DNA from: Citrobacter sp. JGM124
GTDB taxonomy: Bacteria; Pseudomonadota; Gammaproteobacteria; Enterobacterales; Enterobacteriaceae
Assembly (NCBI RefSeq): GCF_018257795.1
Contig: NZ_JAERJD010000005.1
Coordinates: 186,001 to 250,000, forward strand
Direction: 5' to 3'
DNA: 64,000 bases
The notes beneath the pieces are model-generated. The model ran no database searches. It was not told the DNA's origin and worked only from the letters and a program-made list of their open reading frames with translations. Below, piece by piece: positions 37,037 through 46,178 of this stretch (position 1 is its first letter; every line of letters begins with the position of its first letter). A program made the translations under genes and the position numbers.

Positions 37037-38404
37037 CTAGGCCTTGCTGATGTCCCGTTTTCTTTCTTTAATCCAATAGCCTGCGCCTAAAACGGCAATC
37101 CATACCGGGATTAACCAGACAGAAATAGCCATTCCTGGTGTCATTAGCATGATAACCAGCACGCCGGCCATAAAGAGTAAGCATACCCAGTTCCCGAATG
37201 GATAGATCAGTGCCGGGAAGCGGGTTTTTACCCCCTGTTGCTGTTTTGCTTTACGGAATTTGATATGGGCAAGGCTTATCATCGCCCAGTTAATGACGAG
37301 GGCGGAAACAACCAGCGCCATCAAAATACCAAATGCTGAGTTAGGTGCCAGGTAGTTGATCAAGACACACAGGGCGGTAAATGCAGCTGACGTCAGCAGG
37401 GTATTAACGGGCACCCCACGTTTATCCACTTTTTTCAAGATTGCTGGCGCATTTCCCTGTTGTGCCAGGCCAAATAACATACGACTATTACAGTAAACAC
37501 AGCTGTTATAAACGGACAGTGCTGCCGTCAGAACAACAACATTCAGGGCATTCGCTACAAAATTATCACCCAGCTCGTGAAAAATAAGGACAAATGGACT
37601 GGTTTCTGAGGTGACGCGGGTCCAGGGCATAAGAGAAAGCAAGATAGCCAGAGAACCGATATAGAAAATCAGAATACGATAAATAACTTGGTTAGTAGCT
37701 TTAGGAATGCTTTTTTCCGGATTATCGGCTTCTGCGGCAGTTATCCCCACCAGCTCCAGACCACCGAAAGAGAACATGATGATGGCCATCATCATGACCA
37801 GGCCAGTCATTCCATGAGGTAAGAAGCCGCCTTGATCCCAAAGGTTACTGACAGATGCTTGTGGGCCGCCGTGACCGCTGAACAATAACCAGCCGCCAAA
37901 CAGAATCATCGCAATAACGGCAACGACTTTAATAATGGCAAACCAGAATTCCATCTCGCCGAATACTTTAACATTATTCAGGTTGATAATATTGATAATC
38001 ACGAAGAAGGCTGCTGCTGAAATCCAGGTTGGGATCTCAGGCCACCAAAACTGGATATATTTACCAACTGCCGTCAGTTCTGCCATTGCGACCAGGACGT
38101 ATAATACCCAGTAGTTCCAGCCAGAAGCGAAACCAGCGAAAGGCCCCCAATATTTATAGGCAAAATGACTGAATGAACCGGCTACGGGTTCATCTACTAC
38201 CATCTCACCCAATTGACGCATGATTAAGAAAGCGATAAATCCAGCAATAGCATAGCCTAGAATAATCCCCGGGCCGGCAGACTGAATAACGGATGCACTA
38301 CCCAAAAATAGCCCGGTGCCAATAGCTCCACCCAGCGCGATTAACTGAATATGGCGGTTTTTAAGGCCGCGCTTCAGCGTGTCGTTATGCTGTTGACCTT
38401 CCAT
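37037..38404 (-). CDS. aroP: Aromatic amino acid permease AroP
   Basis: APC-superfamily proton symporter for phenylalanine, tyrosine and tryptophan. Twelve hydrophobic segments, the N-terminal signature IALGGAIGTGLFLGSA and the amino-acid-binding region FSFGGLELVGITAAEA are visible. The start at ATG 38404 (MEGQQHNDTLKRG) matches E. coli and has GAGG about nine bases upstream. A TTG six codons earlier is less likely. 455 residues. It diverges from pdhR, as in E. coli, with a TyrR-type box upstream. Confidence 0.94.
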   Translation of the reverse strand: MEGQQHNDTLKRGLKNRHIQLIALGGAIGTGLFLGSASVIQSAGPGIILGYAIAGFIAFLIMRQLGEMVVDEPVAGSFSHFAYKYWGPFAGFASGWNYWVLYVLVAMAELTAVGKYIQFWWPEIPTWISAAAFFVIINIINLNNVKVFGEMEFWFAIIKVVAVIAMILFGGWLLFSGHGGPQASVSNLWDQGGFLPHGMTGLVMMMAIIMFSFGGLELVGITAAEADNPEKSIPKATNQVIYRILIFYIGSLAILLSLMPWTRVTSETSPFVLIFHELGDNFVANALNVVVLTAALSVYNSCVYCNSRMLFGLAQQGNAPAILKKVDKRGVPVNTLLTSAAFTALCVLINYLAPNSAFGILMALVVSALVINWAMISLAHIKFRKAKQQQGVKTRFPALIYPFGNWVCLLFMAGVLVIMLMTPGMAISVWLIPVWIAVLGAGYWIKERKRDISKA

Positions 38405-38470
38405 TATTAAACCTCGTGACAATAGCTTGGTGCGACTGAGCCGCTTATGTTGTTGTATTAATCCACAGAG

Positions 38471-38488
38471 TGTAATTTTTTCTTTACG
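38471..38488. promoter_or_regulatory. Candidate TyrR box upstream of aroP
   Basis: TGTAAT-N6-TTTACG matches the TyrR consensus TGTAAA-N6-TTTACA at 10 of 12 fixed positions. It stands 67 bases before the aroP start. Repression of aroP by TyrR is established in E. coli. Confidence 0.6.
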
Positions 38489-38772
38489 CTTCTGGTTTTC
38501 TTATTTTGCGATTATGACTTCCGCAAAGCCAAGAATAGTGTTAAATGGCAGCGTTTGCACCTGCTTTATGCAGGGAAATAAGGGAATAGGTACATGAAAC
38601 GAGAGGGAATCCCCCTATACTCAGCACAACGAAGGGGTATTGAAGGATATCGGCAGGCAGTTTCGTGGCCCGGGCTGGGTTATACCCGAAAATATGCTTT
38701 ATTTATGCCCTGCGATAAATGCCCTGACATGATGGTTTCCTGTCAAACCTTTATGGACAGAAGGTGAATACT
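38489..38772. other. aroP-pdhR intergenic region
   Basis: Part of a 443-base divergent regulatory region that also holds the TyrR-like box (38471) and the pdhR promoter (38773). I see no open frame of note in this interval. Confidence 0.5.
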
Positions 38773-38802
38773 TTGTTACTTTTACCGTCAAGAACTGATA
38801 AT
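38773..38802 (+). promoter_or_regulatory. pdhR-aceEF promoter
   Basis: TTGTTA (38773-38778) and GATAAT (38797-38802) are separated by 18 bases. The PdhR operator overlaps the -10 box and the start of transcription. Confidence 0.65.
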
Positions 38803-38816
38803 TGGTCTTACCAATT
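38800..38816. promoter_or_regulatory. PdhR operator
   Basis: AATTGGT-CTT-ACCAATT is a perfect seven-base palindrome with a three-base centre, matching the PdhR consensus ATTGGTNNNACCAAT. Bound PdhR would cover the -10 region, which explains autoregulation by pyruvate. Confidence 0.9.
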
Positions 38817-38847
38817 AACTCTGAGCTACCGGCAAAGATAGGGTACG

Positions 38848-39612
38848 ATGGCCTACAGCAAAATTCGCCAACCAAAATTGTCCGACGTGATTGAGCAGCA
38901 GCTAGAAGCGCTTATCCTTGAAGGGACACTACGCCCGGGGGAAAAACTGCTTCCTGAGCGTGAACTGGCAAAACAATTTGATGTGTCGCGCCCTTCATTA
39001 CGTGAAGCTATTCAGCGTCTGGAAGCGAAGGGTTTGCTGCTTCGTCGCCAGGGGGGCGGTACCTTTGTACAAAATAGCCTGTGGCAAAGCCTGAGCGACC
39101 CGCTCGTAGAACTCCTTGTTGATCATCCTGAATCCCAGTTTGACTTGCTTGAAACGCGTCATGCTCTGGAAGGTATTGCTGCGTATTATGCGGCCCTGCG
39201 TGGAACGGATGAAGACCTCGAGCGTATCAGCTATTGCCACCGTGCTATTAATGCGGCACAGGCCTCCGGTGACAGTGATGCAGAGTCTGATGCTGTCATG
39301 CAGTATCAAATTGCTGTCACGGAAGCTGCCCATAATGTCGTCTTACTCCATTTACTCCGTTGTATGGAGCCGATGCTCGAACAAAATGTTCGCCAGAATT
39401 TTGAATTACTTTACTCGCGTCGTGAAATGCTGGCGCAAGTGAGTAGCCATCGCGCCAGTATTTTTGCGGCGATTATGGCGCGCCAGCCGGAGCAGGCAAG
39501 AGAAGCCTCGCACCGTCACCTGGCATTTATTGAGGAAATATTGCTGGAACGTAGTCGTGAGCAGAGTCGTCGTGAACGCTCGCTTCGTCTTGTTCAGCAA
39601 AGAAAGGATTAA
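38848..39612 (+). CDS. pdhR: Pyruvate-sensing repressor PdhR
   Basis: GntR/FadR-type repressor of 254 residues that releases DNA when it binds pyruvate. The winged helix-turn-helix is in the first 70 residues ([20 protein letters not shown], wing [13 protein letters not shown]). The C-terminal FCD domain carries the ligand and oligomer region ([20 protein letters not shown]). Equal in length to E. coli PdhR. It is the first gene of the pdhR-aceE-aceF-lpdA operon and binds its own promoter. Confidence 0.96.
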   Translation: MAYSKIRQPKLSDVIEQQLEALILEGTLRPGEKLLPERELAKQFDVSRPSLREAIQRLEAKGLLLRRQGGGTFVQNSLWQSLSDPLVELLVDHPESQFDLLETRHALEGIAAYYAALRGTDEDLERISYCHRAINAAQASGDSDAESDAVMQYQIAVTEAAHNVVLLHLLRCMEPMLEQNVRQNFELLYSRREMLAQVSSHRASIFAAIMARQPEQAREASHRHLAFIEEILLERSREQSRRERSLRLVQQRKD

Positions 39613-39644
39613 GCACTATTTTTAGTGCACGGCAATTAAAGGTA

Positions 39645-39692
39645 GAACCTGTCTTATTGTGTTTTGTTAGTAGAGTGCAATAAGACAGGTTC
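39645..39692 (+). repeat. Perfect 15-bp inverted repeat between pdhR and aceE
   Basis: GAACCTGTCTTATTG (39645-39659) is repeated as its exact complement at 39678-39692 around an 18-base loop, 40 bases before the aceE start. A smaller GCACT/AGTGC stem precedes it at 39613-39629. There is no T-tract, so it is not a simple terminator. It could protect mRNA ends or partially attenuate transcription between the repressor and the enzyme genes. Confidence 0.8.
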
Positions 39693-39732
39693 CAGATAAT
39701 TAACGTATTAAACACAGATAAGGAATCCCCCC

Positions 39733-42393
39733 ATGTCAGAACGTTTACACAATGACGTGGATCCGATCGAAACTCGCGACTGGCTCCAGGCGATCGAATC
39801 GGTCATCCGTGAAGAAGGTGTTGAGCGTGCTCAGTATCTCATCGACCAACTGTTGTCTGAAGCCCGTAAAGGTGGCGTGCAAGTCGCCGCAGGTACTGGT
39901 GCCGGCAACTATATCAACACGATAGCTGTTGAGGATGAGCCGGAATACCCGGGCGATTTGGATCTGGAGCGTCGTATTCGTTCAGCTATTCGCTGGAACG
40001 CGATTATGACTGTGCTGCGAGCGTCTAAAAAAGATCTTGAACTGGGTGGGCATATGTCGTCCTTCCAGTCTTCTGCGACCATTTATGAAGTGTGCTTTAA
40101 CCACTTCTTCCGTGCGCGCAGTGAAACTGATGGTGGCGATCTGGTCTACTTCCAGGGGCACATTTCCCCTGGGGTTTATGCCCGTGCGTTCCTTGAAGGT
40201 CGTTTGAGTGAAGATCAGATGAATAACTTCCGTCAGGAAGTTCACGGTAATGGTCTATCTTCTTATCCGCACCCGAAATTGATGCCTGAATTCTGGCAGT
40301 TCCCAACGGTGTCTATGGGTCTGGGCCCGATTGGTGCGATCTATCAGGCTAAATTCCTGAAATATCTTGAACACCGTGGCCTTAAAGATACGTCTAAACA
40401 GACAGTTTATGCTTTCCTCGGTGATGGCGAGATGGATGAGCCAGAATCTAAAGGCGCAATCACTATTGCGACCCGTGAGAAACTGGATAACCTGGTCTTT
40501 GTTATCAACTGTAACTTGCAGCGCCTTGATGGCCCGGTAACCGGTAACGGCAAAATCATTAATGAACTGGCTGGTATCTTTGAAGGTGCTGGCTGGAATG
40601 TTGTTAAGGTTATGTGGGGTGCACGTTGGGACGAACTGCTGCGTAAAGACACCAGCGGTAAACTGGTTCAGCTGATGAACGAGACTGTCGACGGTGACTA
40701 CCAGACCTTCAAATCTAAAGATGGTGCCTATGTTCGTGAGCACTTCTTCGGTAAATATCCAGAAACTGCAGCCCTGGTTGCTGACTGGACTGATGAGCAG
40801 ATCTGGGCACTGAACCGTGGTGGTCATGATCCGAAGAAAATTTACGCAGCCTTCAAAAAAGCACAAGACACTAAAGGGAAAGCGACAGTTATCCTGGCTC
40901 ACACCATTAAAGGTTACGGCATGGGTGAGACCGCAGAAGGTAAGAACATTGCTCACCAGGTGAAAAAAATGAACATGGATGGCGTGCGTTACGTTCGCGA
41001 CCGCTTCAATGTTCCTGTTTCTGATGCTGAACTGCCAAACTTGCCTTATGTTAAGTTTGAAGAAGGCAGTGAAGAGTACAAATATCTGCATGGTCAGCGT
41101 GAAAAGCTGAACGGTTATCTGCCAGCTCGTCATCCAAACTTCTCTGAGAAGCTGGAGCTGCCTAAGCTTGAAGATTTCCAACAGCTGCTGGAAGAGCAAA
41201 ACAAAGAAATTTCTACCACCATCGCCTTTGTTCGTGCCCTGAACGTAATGCTGAAGAGCGGTATTAAAGATCGCCTGGTTCCTATCATTGCGGACGAAGC
41301 ACGTACCTTTGGTATGGAAGGCCTGTTCCGTCAGATTGGTATTTATAGCCCGAACGGCCAGCAGTACACCCCGCAGGATCGTGAGCAGGTTGCTTACTAT
41401 AAAGAAGACGAAAAAGGTCAGATTCTGCAAGAAGGGATCAACGAACTGGGTGCCGGTTCTTCATGGCTTGCTGCTGCGACATCTTACAGCACTAACAACT
41501 TGCCAATGATTCCATTCTATATCTATTACTCCATGTTTGGTTTCCAGCGTATCGGCGACCTGTGCTGGGCTGCAGGTGACCAACAAGCGCGTGGCTTCCT
41601 GGTAGGTGGTACTTCCGGTCGTACAACGCTGAATGGTGAAGGTTTGCAGCATGAAGATGGCCATAGCCATATTCAGTCGCTGACCATTCCTAACTGCGTC
41701 TCTTATGACCCATCTTATGCTTATGAAGTGGCTGTCATCATGCATGATGGTCTGGAGCGTATGTATGGTGAGAAACAAGAGAACATCTACTACTACATCA
41801 CTACGCTGAACGAAAACTACCACATGCCGGCTATGCCAGCAGGGGCAGAGGAAGGTATCCGTAAAGGTATCTATAAACTCGAAACTCTGGAAGGCAGCAA
41901 AGGTAAAGTTCAGCTGTTAGGTTCTGGTTCCATCCTGCGCCACGTACGTGAAGCTGCACAGATTCTGGCAAATGACTACGGTGTTGGTTCTGATGTCTTC
42001 AGCGTAACCTCCTTCACTGAACTGGCACGAGATGGCCAGGATTGTGAACGCTGGAACATGCTGCACCCAACTGAAACACCACGTGTACCTTATGTTGCAC
42101 AAGTTCTGAGTGAAGCGCCTGCAGTCGCTTCCACCGACTACATGAAGTTGTTTGCAGAGCAGATCCGTAACTTCATTCCTGCCAGTGACTATCGTGTTCT
42201 GGGGACTGATGGCTTCGGTCGTTCTGACAGTCGTGAAAATCTGCGTCACCACTTTGAAGTTGATGCTTCTTATGTGGTTGTTGCGGCGCTGGGTGAACTG
42301 GCTAAACGTGGTGAGATCGATAAGCAAGTGGTAGCTGACGCTATCAAGAAATTCAATATCGATGCAGATAAAGTAAACCCACGTCTGGCGTAA
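39733..42393 (+). CDS. aceE: Pyruvate dehydrogenase E1 component AceE
   Basis: Thiamine-diphosphate enzyme decarboxylating pyruvate, 886 residues (887 in E. coli). The ThDP motif begins at FLGDGEMDEPES and runs through VFVINCNLQRLDGPVTGN. The transketolase-like pyrimidine domain (DRLVPIIADEARTFGMEGLF) and the C-terminal domain are intact. It works with AceF and LpdA as the pyruvate dehydrogenase complex that joins glycolysis to the TCA cycle. A strong GGAATCC site lies upstream of ATG 39733. Confidence 0.97.
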   Translation: MSERLHNDVDPIETRDWLQAIESVIREEGVERAQYLIDQLLSEARKGGVQVAAGTGAGNYINTIAVEDEPEYPGDLDLERRIRSAIRWNAIMTVLRASKKDLELGGHMSSFQSSATIYEVCFNHFFRARSETDGGDLVYFQGHISPGVYARAFLEGRLSEDQMNNFRQEVHGNGLSSYPHPKLMPEFWQFPTVSMGLGPIGAIYQAKFLKYLEHRGLKDTSKQTVYAFLGDGEMDEPESKGAITIATREKLDNLVFVINCNLQRLDGPVTGNGKIINELAGIFEGAGWNVVKVMWGARWDELLRKDTSGKLVQLMNETVDGDYQTFKSKDGAYVREHFFGKYPETAALVADWTDEQIWALNRGGHDPKKIYAAFKKAQDTKGKATVILAHTIKGYGMGETAEGKNIAHQVKKMNMDGVRYVRDRFNVPVSDAELPNLPYVKFEEGSEEYKYLHGQREKLNGYLPARHPNFSEKLELPKLEDFQQLLEEQNKEISTTIAFVRALNVMLKSGIKDRLVPIIADEARTFGMEGLFRQIGIYSPNGQQYTPQDREQVAYYKEDEKGQILQEGINELGAGSSWLAAATSYSTNNLPMIPFYIYYSMFGFQRIGDLCWAAGDQQARGFLVGGTSGRTTLNGEGLQHEDGHSHIQSLTIPNCVSYDPSYAYEVAVIMHDGLERMYGEKQENIYYYITTLNENYHMPAMPAGAEEGIRKGIYKLETLEGSKGKVQLLGSGSILRHVREAAQILANDYGVGSDVFSVTSFTELARDGQDCERWNMLHPTETPRVPYVAQVLSEAPAVASTDYMKLFAEQIRNFIPASDYRVLGTDGFGRSDSRENLRHHFEVDASYVVVAALGELAKRGEIDKQVVADAIKKFNIDADKVNPRLA

Positions 42394-42407
42394 GAGGTAT
42401 ATAGATA

Positions 42408-44273
42408 ATGGCTATCGAAATCAAAGTACCAGACATCGGTTCTGATGAAGTTGAAATTACCGAAATTCTGGTCAAAGTAGGCGATAAAGTTGAAGCTGAA
42501 CAATCGCTTATTACCGTAGAAGGCGACAAAGCCTCTATGGAAGTTCCATCCCCACAAGCGGGTATTGTTAAAGAGATCAAAGTCTCTGTGGGTGATAAAA
42601 CTGAGACCGGCAAACTGATTATGATTTTTGATTCTGCTGAAGGTGCAGCAGCCGCTGCGCCAGCTAAAGCAGAAGAGAGCAAATCAGCCGCACCAGCAGC
42701 CCCTGCAGCCAGTGCTGCAAAAGATGTCAACGTACCAGACATCGGTGGTGATGAAGTTGAAGTCACTGAAATCATGGTTAAAGTTGGCGATACCGTTACA
42801 GCTGAACAGTCACTGATCACCGTGGAAGGCGATAAAGCGTCCATGGAAGTTCCGGCACCTTTTGCTGGTACCGTGAAAGAGATCAAAATTGCTGTTGGCG
42901 ATAAAGTCTCTACGGGTTCACTTATCATGGTTTTCGCCGTGGAAGGCGCTGCTCCAGCAGCAGCTCCGGCTGCCGCAGCACCAGCTCCAGCCGCCGCAGC
43001 GGCTGCATCCGGGCCGAAGAATGTCAATGTGCCTGACATTGGTGGTGATGAAGTTGAAGTGACTGAAGTGATGGTTAAAGTCGGCGACAAAATTACCGCT
43101 GAACAATCGCTGATCACAGTGGAAGGCGATAAAGCCTCCATGGAAGTTCCTGCGCCATTTGCCGGTACCGTAAAAGAGATCAAAATTGCCGTGGGTGATA
43201 AAGTCTCTACGGGTTCACTGATTATGGTCTTTGAAGTTGAAGGTGCTGCACCAGTAGCAGCGGCCCCGGCTGCGGCTGCACCAGCCCCTGTGGCTCAATC
43301 AGCTGCCCCAGCGGCGAAAGCTGAAGGCAAGTCTGAGTTCGCTGAGAATGATGCCTACGTTCACGCAACACCACTGATTCGCCGCCTGGCGCGTGAGTTT
43401 GGTGTTAACCTGGCGAAAGTCAAAGGAACCGGACGTAAAGGCCGTATCCTGCGTGAAGACGTTCAGACCTATGTTAAAGATGCGGTTAAACGTGCTGAAG
43501 CGGCTCCAGCAGCTAGCGGTGGCGGTCTCCCAGGCATGCTGCCATGGCCGAAAGTTGATTTCAGCAAGTTTGGTGAAGTTGAAGAAGTCGAATTGGGTCG
43601 TATCCAGAAAATCTCTGGTGCTAACCTGAGCCGTAACTGGGTCGTTATCCCACATGTTACGCATTTCGATAAAACAGATATCACTGATCTGGAAGCTTTC
43701 CGTAAGCAGCAAAACGTTGAGGCTGAGAAGCGTAAACTGGACGTGAAAATCACCCCAGTCGTCTTTATCATGAAAGCTGTTGCAGCCGCTCTTGAGCAGT
43801 TGCCTCGTTTTAACAGCTCTCTGTCTGAAGATGCTCAAAGACTGACACTGAAGAAATATATCAATATCGGTGTGGCTGTTGATACGCCAAACGGTTTGGT
43901 TGTGCCAGTATTCAAAGATGTGAACAAGAAAGGCATCATTGAATTGTCACGGGAACTGTTGGAAGTCTCTAAAAAGGCACGTGCTGGTAAGCTGACCGCT
44001 GGTGATATGCAGGGTGGGTGCTTCACTATCTCCAGTCTGGGTGGTATCGGTACGACCCACTTTGCCCCAATCGTCAATGCGCCAGAAGTGGCCATTCTTG
44101 GTGTATCCAAGTCGGCGATGGAGCCTGTCTGGAACGGTAAAGAGTTTGTACCGCGTCTGATGATGCCAATCTCGCTCTCCTTCGACCACCGTGTTATCGA
44201 TGGTGCGGATGGGGCTCGATTCATTACCATTATCAATAACACGCTGTCAGACATTCGCCGTCTGGTGATGTAA
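42408..44273 (+). CDS. aceF: Dihydrolipoyl acetyltransferase E2 AceF (three lipoyl domains)
   Basis: Core acetyltransferase of the pyruvate dehydrogenase complex, 621 residues. Three lipoyl domains start at residues 1, about 105 and about 204, each with the lipoyl-lysine motif [10 protein letters not shown] (Lys41, Lys143, Lys242), joined by alanine- and proline-rich linkers. The subunit-binding domain ([16 protein letters not shown], near residue 325) and the catalytic domain with DHRVIDG (His594) follow. E. coli AceF has 630 residues and also three lipoyl domains; the difference is in the linkers. The second and third domains are almost identical. Confidence 0.97.
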   Translation: MAIEIKVPDIGSDEVEITEILVKVGDKVEAEQSLITVEGDKASMEVPSPQAGIVKEIKVSVGDKTETGKLIMIFDSAEGAAAAAPAKAEESKSAAPAAPAASAAKDVNVPDIGGDEVEVTEIMVKVGDTVTAEQSLITVEGDKASMEVPAPFAGTVKEIKIAVGDKVSTGSLIMVFAVEGAAPAAAPAAAAPAPAAAAAASGPKNVNVPDIGGDEVEVTEVMVKVGDKITAEQSLITVEGDKASMEVPAPFAGTVKEIKIAVGDKVSTGSLIMVFEVEGAAPVAAAPAAAAPAPVAQSAAPAAKAEGKSEFAENDAYVHATPLIRRLAREFGVNLAKVKGTGRKGRILREDVQTYVKDAVKRAEAAPAASGGGLPGMLPWPKVDFSKFGEVEEVELGRIQKISGANLSRNWVVIPHVTHFDKTDITDLEAFRKQQNVEAEKRKLDVKITPVVFIMKAVAAALEQLPRFNSSLSEDAQRLTLKKYINIGVAVDTPNGLVVPVFKDVNKKGIIELSRELLEVSKKARAGKLTAGDMQGGCFTISSLGGIGTTHFAPIVNAPEVAILGVSKSAMEPVWNGKEFVPRLMMPISLSFDHRVIDGADGARFITIINNTLSDIRRLVM

Positions 44274-44280
44274 TTGACGA

Positions 44281-44305
44281 AGCCGGCCAGACGGCCGGCT
44301 TTTTT
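44281..44305 (+). terminator. aceF terminator
   Basis: AGCCGGCC/GGCCGGCT stem with a four-base loop, followed by TTTTT, eight bases after the aceF stop. Because lpdA also belongs to the complex, this probably gives partial read-through plus an independent lpdA promoter, as in E. coli. Confidence 0.8.
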
Positions 44306-44307
44306 CT

Positions 44308-44337
44308 GTTAATCTCATCAAGTTATCTGAGATTAAC
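44308..44337. repeat. Inverted repeat after aceF terminator
   Basis: GTTAATCTCA and TGAGATTAAC form a ten-base perfect stem with a ten-base loop directly after the terminator. No poly-T follows. Its role is unknown; it may stabilise mRNA ends. Confidence 0.6.
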
Positions 44338-44370
44338 GGATGCATATCTAAGACGTTTTGCCGTTTGTTG

Positions 44371-44399
44371 TTTCAAAAATGTTACCCATTTTGTAAAAT
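44371..44399 (+). promoter_or_regulatory. Predicted lpdA promoter
   Basis: TTTCAA (44371-44376) and TAAAAT (44394-44399), spacer 17, lie within a stretch closely matching the E. coli lpd promoter (TTGTTTCAAAAATGTTA, then TTTTGTAAAATA). Confidence 0.5.
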
Positions 44400-44485
44400 A
44401 GCGATGGATAGAACGTCCCGGTGGAGAATAGACGTTAGGATAATGATTTAACGTCAGGCTGCCGGAAACCAATTAAGAGGTCATG

Positions 44486-45910
44486 ATGAGTACTGAAATC
44501 AAAACTCAGGTCGTGGTACTTGGGGCAGGCCCTGCAGGTTACTCTGCTGCTTTCCGTTGTGCAGACCTGGGTCTGGAAACCGTTCTGGTTGAGCGTTACA
44601 GCACCCTGGGCGGTGTTTGTCTGAACGTTGGCTGTATCCCTTCTAAAGCTTTACTGCACGTTGCTAAAGTGATCGAAGAAGCGAAAGCGCTGGCTGAACA
44701 TGGCATTGTTTTCGGTGAGCCAAAAACAGATATCGACAAAATCCGTACCTGGAAAGAGAAAGTTATCACCCAACTGACGGGTGGCCTTTCTGGTATGGCT
44801 AAAGGTCGTAAAGTTAAAGTCGTTAATGGTGTTGCTAAATTTACCGGTGCAAATACCCTGGTGGTTGAAGGTGAAAATGGCGCAACAACCGTTAACTTTG
44901 ATAATGCAATCATTGCGGCGGGTTCTCGTCCAATTGAATTGCCATTTATCCCACATCACGATCCTCGTATTTGGGACTCCACTGATGCTCTCGAGCTGAA
45001 AACCGTGCCTGAACGCCTGCTGGTCATGGGTGGTGGTATCATCGGTCTGGAAATGGGTACAGTCTACCATGCCCTGGGCTCAGATATTGATGTGGTTGAA
45101 ATGTTTGACCAGGTGATTCCAGCTGCAGACAAAGACGTTGTTAAAGTCTTTACTAAGCGTATCAGTAAGAAATTTAACCTGATTCTGGAAACTAAAGTCA
45201 CCGCTGTTGAAGCCAAAGAAGACGGCATTTATGTGACGATGGAAGGCAAAAAAGCGCCAACCGAGCCACAACGTTATGACGCGGTACTGGTTGCTATCGG
45301 CCGTGTACCTAACGGTAAAAATCTCGATGCAGGCAAAGCCGGCGTTGAAGTGGATGACCGTGGCTTTATCCGTGTTGATAAGCAAATGCGCACTAACGTG
45401 CCACACATTTTTGCTATCGGTGATATCGTTGGTCAGCCAATGCTGGCACACAAAGGTGTTCATGAAGGTCACGTAGCTGCTGAAGTTATCTCTGGTCTGA
45501 AGCATTACTTCGATCCGAAAGTCATTCCTTCTATTGCTTACACTGAGCCAGAAGTTGCCTGGGTTGGCCTGACCGAGAAAGAAGCGAAAGAAAAAGGGAT
45601 AAGCTACGAAACAGCGACCTTCCCATGGGCCGCATCTGGCCGTGCCATCGCTTCTGATTGTGCAGACGGTATGACCAAACTGATTTTCGACAAAGAAACT
45701 CACCGTGTTATCGGCGGGGCGATTGTCGGCACCAACGGTGGCGAACTGCTGGGTGAGATTGGCCTGGCGATTGAAATGGGTTGTGATGCTGAAGACTTGG
45801 CTCTCACTATCCATGCCCACCCGACGCTGCACGAATCTGTAGGTCTGGCTGCCGAAATTTTCGAAGGTAGCATCACTGACTTGCCGAACGCGAAAGCGAA
45901 GAAAAAGTAA
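44486..45910 (+). CDS. lpdA: Dihydrolipoamide dehydrogenase LpdA (E3)
   Basis: FAD-dependent E3 subunit shared by the pyruvate and 2-oxoglutarate dehydrogenases and the glycine cleavage system. The redox disulfide is in GGVCLNVGCIPSK (Cys45 and Cys50), the FAD loop is VVLGAGPAGYSAA, the NAD loop is VMGGGIIGLEMG and the catalytic dyad is HAHPTLHE near residue 444. 474 residues from ATG 44486; an ATG one codon earlier sits too close to the ribosome site. Nearly identical to the E. coli protein. Confidence 0.96.
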   Translation: MSTEIKTQVVVLGAGPAGYSAAFRCADLGLETVLVERYSTLGGVCLNVGCIPSKALLHVAKVIEEAKALAEHGIVFGEPKTDIDKIRTWKEKVITQLTGGLSGMAKGRKVKVVNGVAKFTGANTLVVEGENGATTVNFDNAIIAAGSRPIELPFIPHHDPRIWDSTDALELKTVPERLLVMGGGIIGLEMGTVYHALGSDIDVVEMFDQVIPAADKDVVKVFTKRISKKFNLILETKVTAVEAKEDGIYVTMEGKKAPTEPQRYDAVLVAIGRVPNGKNLDAGKAGVEVDDRGFIRVDKQMRTNVPHIFAIGDIVGQPMLAHKGVHEGHVAAEVISGLKHYFDPKVIPSIAYTEPEVAWVGLTEKEAKEKGISYETATFPWAASGRAIASDCADGMTKLIFDKETHRVIGGAIVGTNGGELLGEIGLAIEMGCDAEDLALTIHAHPTLHESVGLAAEIFEGSITDLPNAKAKKK

Positions 45911-45934
45911 TCGTTCATACATTGCTTTTTATCT

Positions 45935-45966
45935 AAAAAAACGATCCATTACGGGTCGTTTTTTTG
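45935..45966 (+). terminator. lpdA terminator
   Basis: ACGATCC pairs with GGGTCGT around a five-base loop, flanked by A and T tracts (AAAAAA, then TTTTTTT), 25 bases after the lpdA stop. Confidence 0.8.
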
Positions 45967-46044
45967 TTTATGGGGTATAACGGAACGTAATCTATTAACC
46001 TTAACGATTCAGCTAGTATTTAATGTTGCTTTTTTGTAAACACA

Positions 46045-46073
46045 TTAACAGCGGCTATAAATCCTGCTATGCT
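46045..46073 (+). promoter_or_regulatory. Predicted acnB promoter
   Basis: TTAACA (46045-46050), 17-base spacer, TATGCT (46068-46073), about 105 bases before the acnB start. The gene yacH that lies here in E. coli is absent. Confidence 0.6.
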
Positions 46074-46178
46074 GCCCGATGCGAGGCCGGGCATTGATAC
46101 CCTACAAACTGTTGCCCACAGGAGCGTGAAGAGATAAGCCTGGTTGCGCCATATGATAATGAAAGCGAGGAGAATGTC

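Noticed and set aside
40255-41430. A 391-codon minus-strand open frame inside aceE
   Set aside because: It lies antisense to the highly conserved aceE and its composition (Phe, Thr and Asn rich) is a reading-frame shadow of biased codon use. No ribosome site or family match.
42353-43183. A 276-codon minus-strand frame over aceF
   Set aside because: It is a shadow of the alanine/proline-rich lipoyl domains; the Ser/Thr/Ala repeats mirror the opposite strand.
42408-44273. aceF repeats as sequencing duplication
   Set aside because: Three lipoyl domains are normal for E. coli-type AceF and the linkers between them differ.
45080-45922. A 280-codon minus-strand frame over lpdA
   Set aside because: Antisense to a complete conserved gene, with no start site and an unnatural residue composition.
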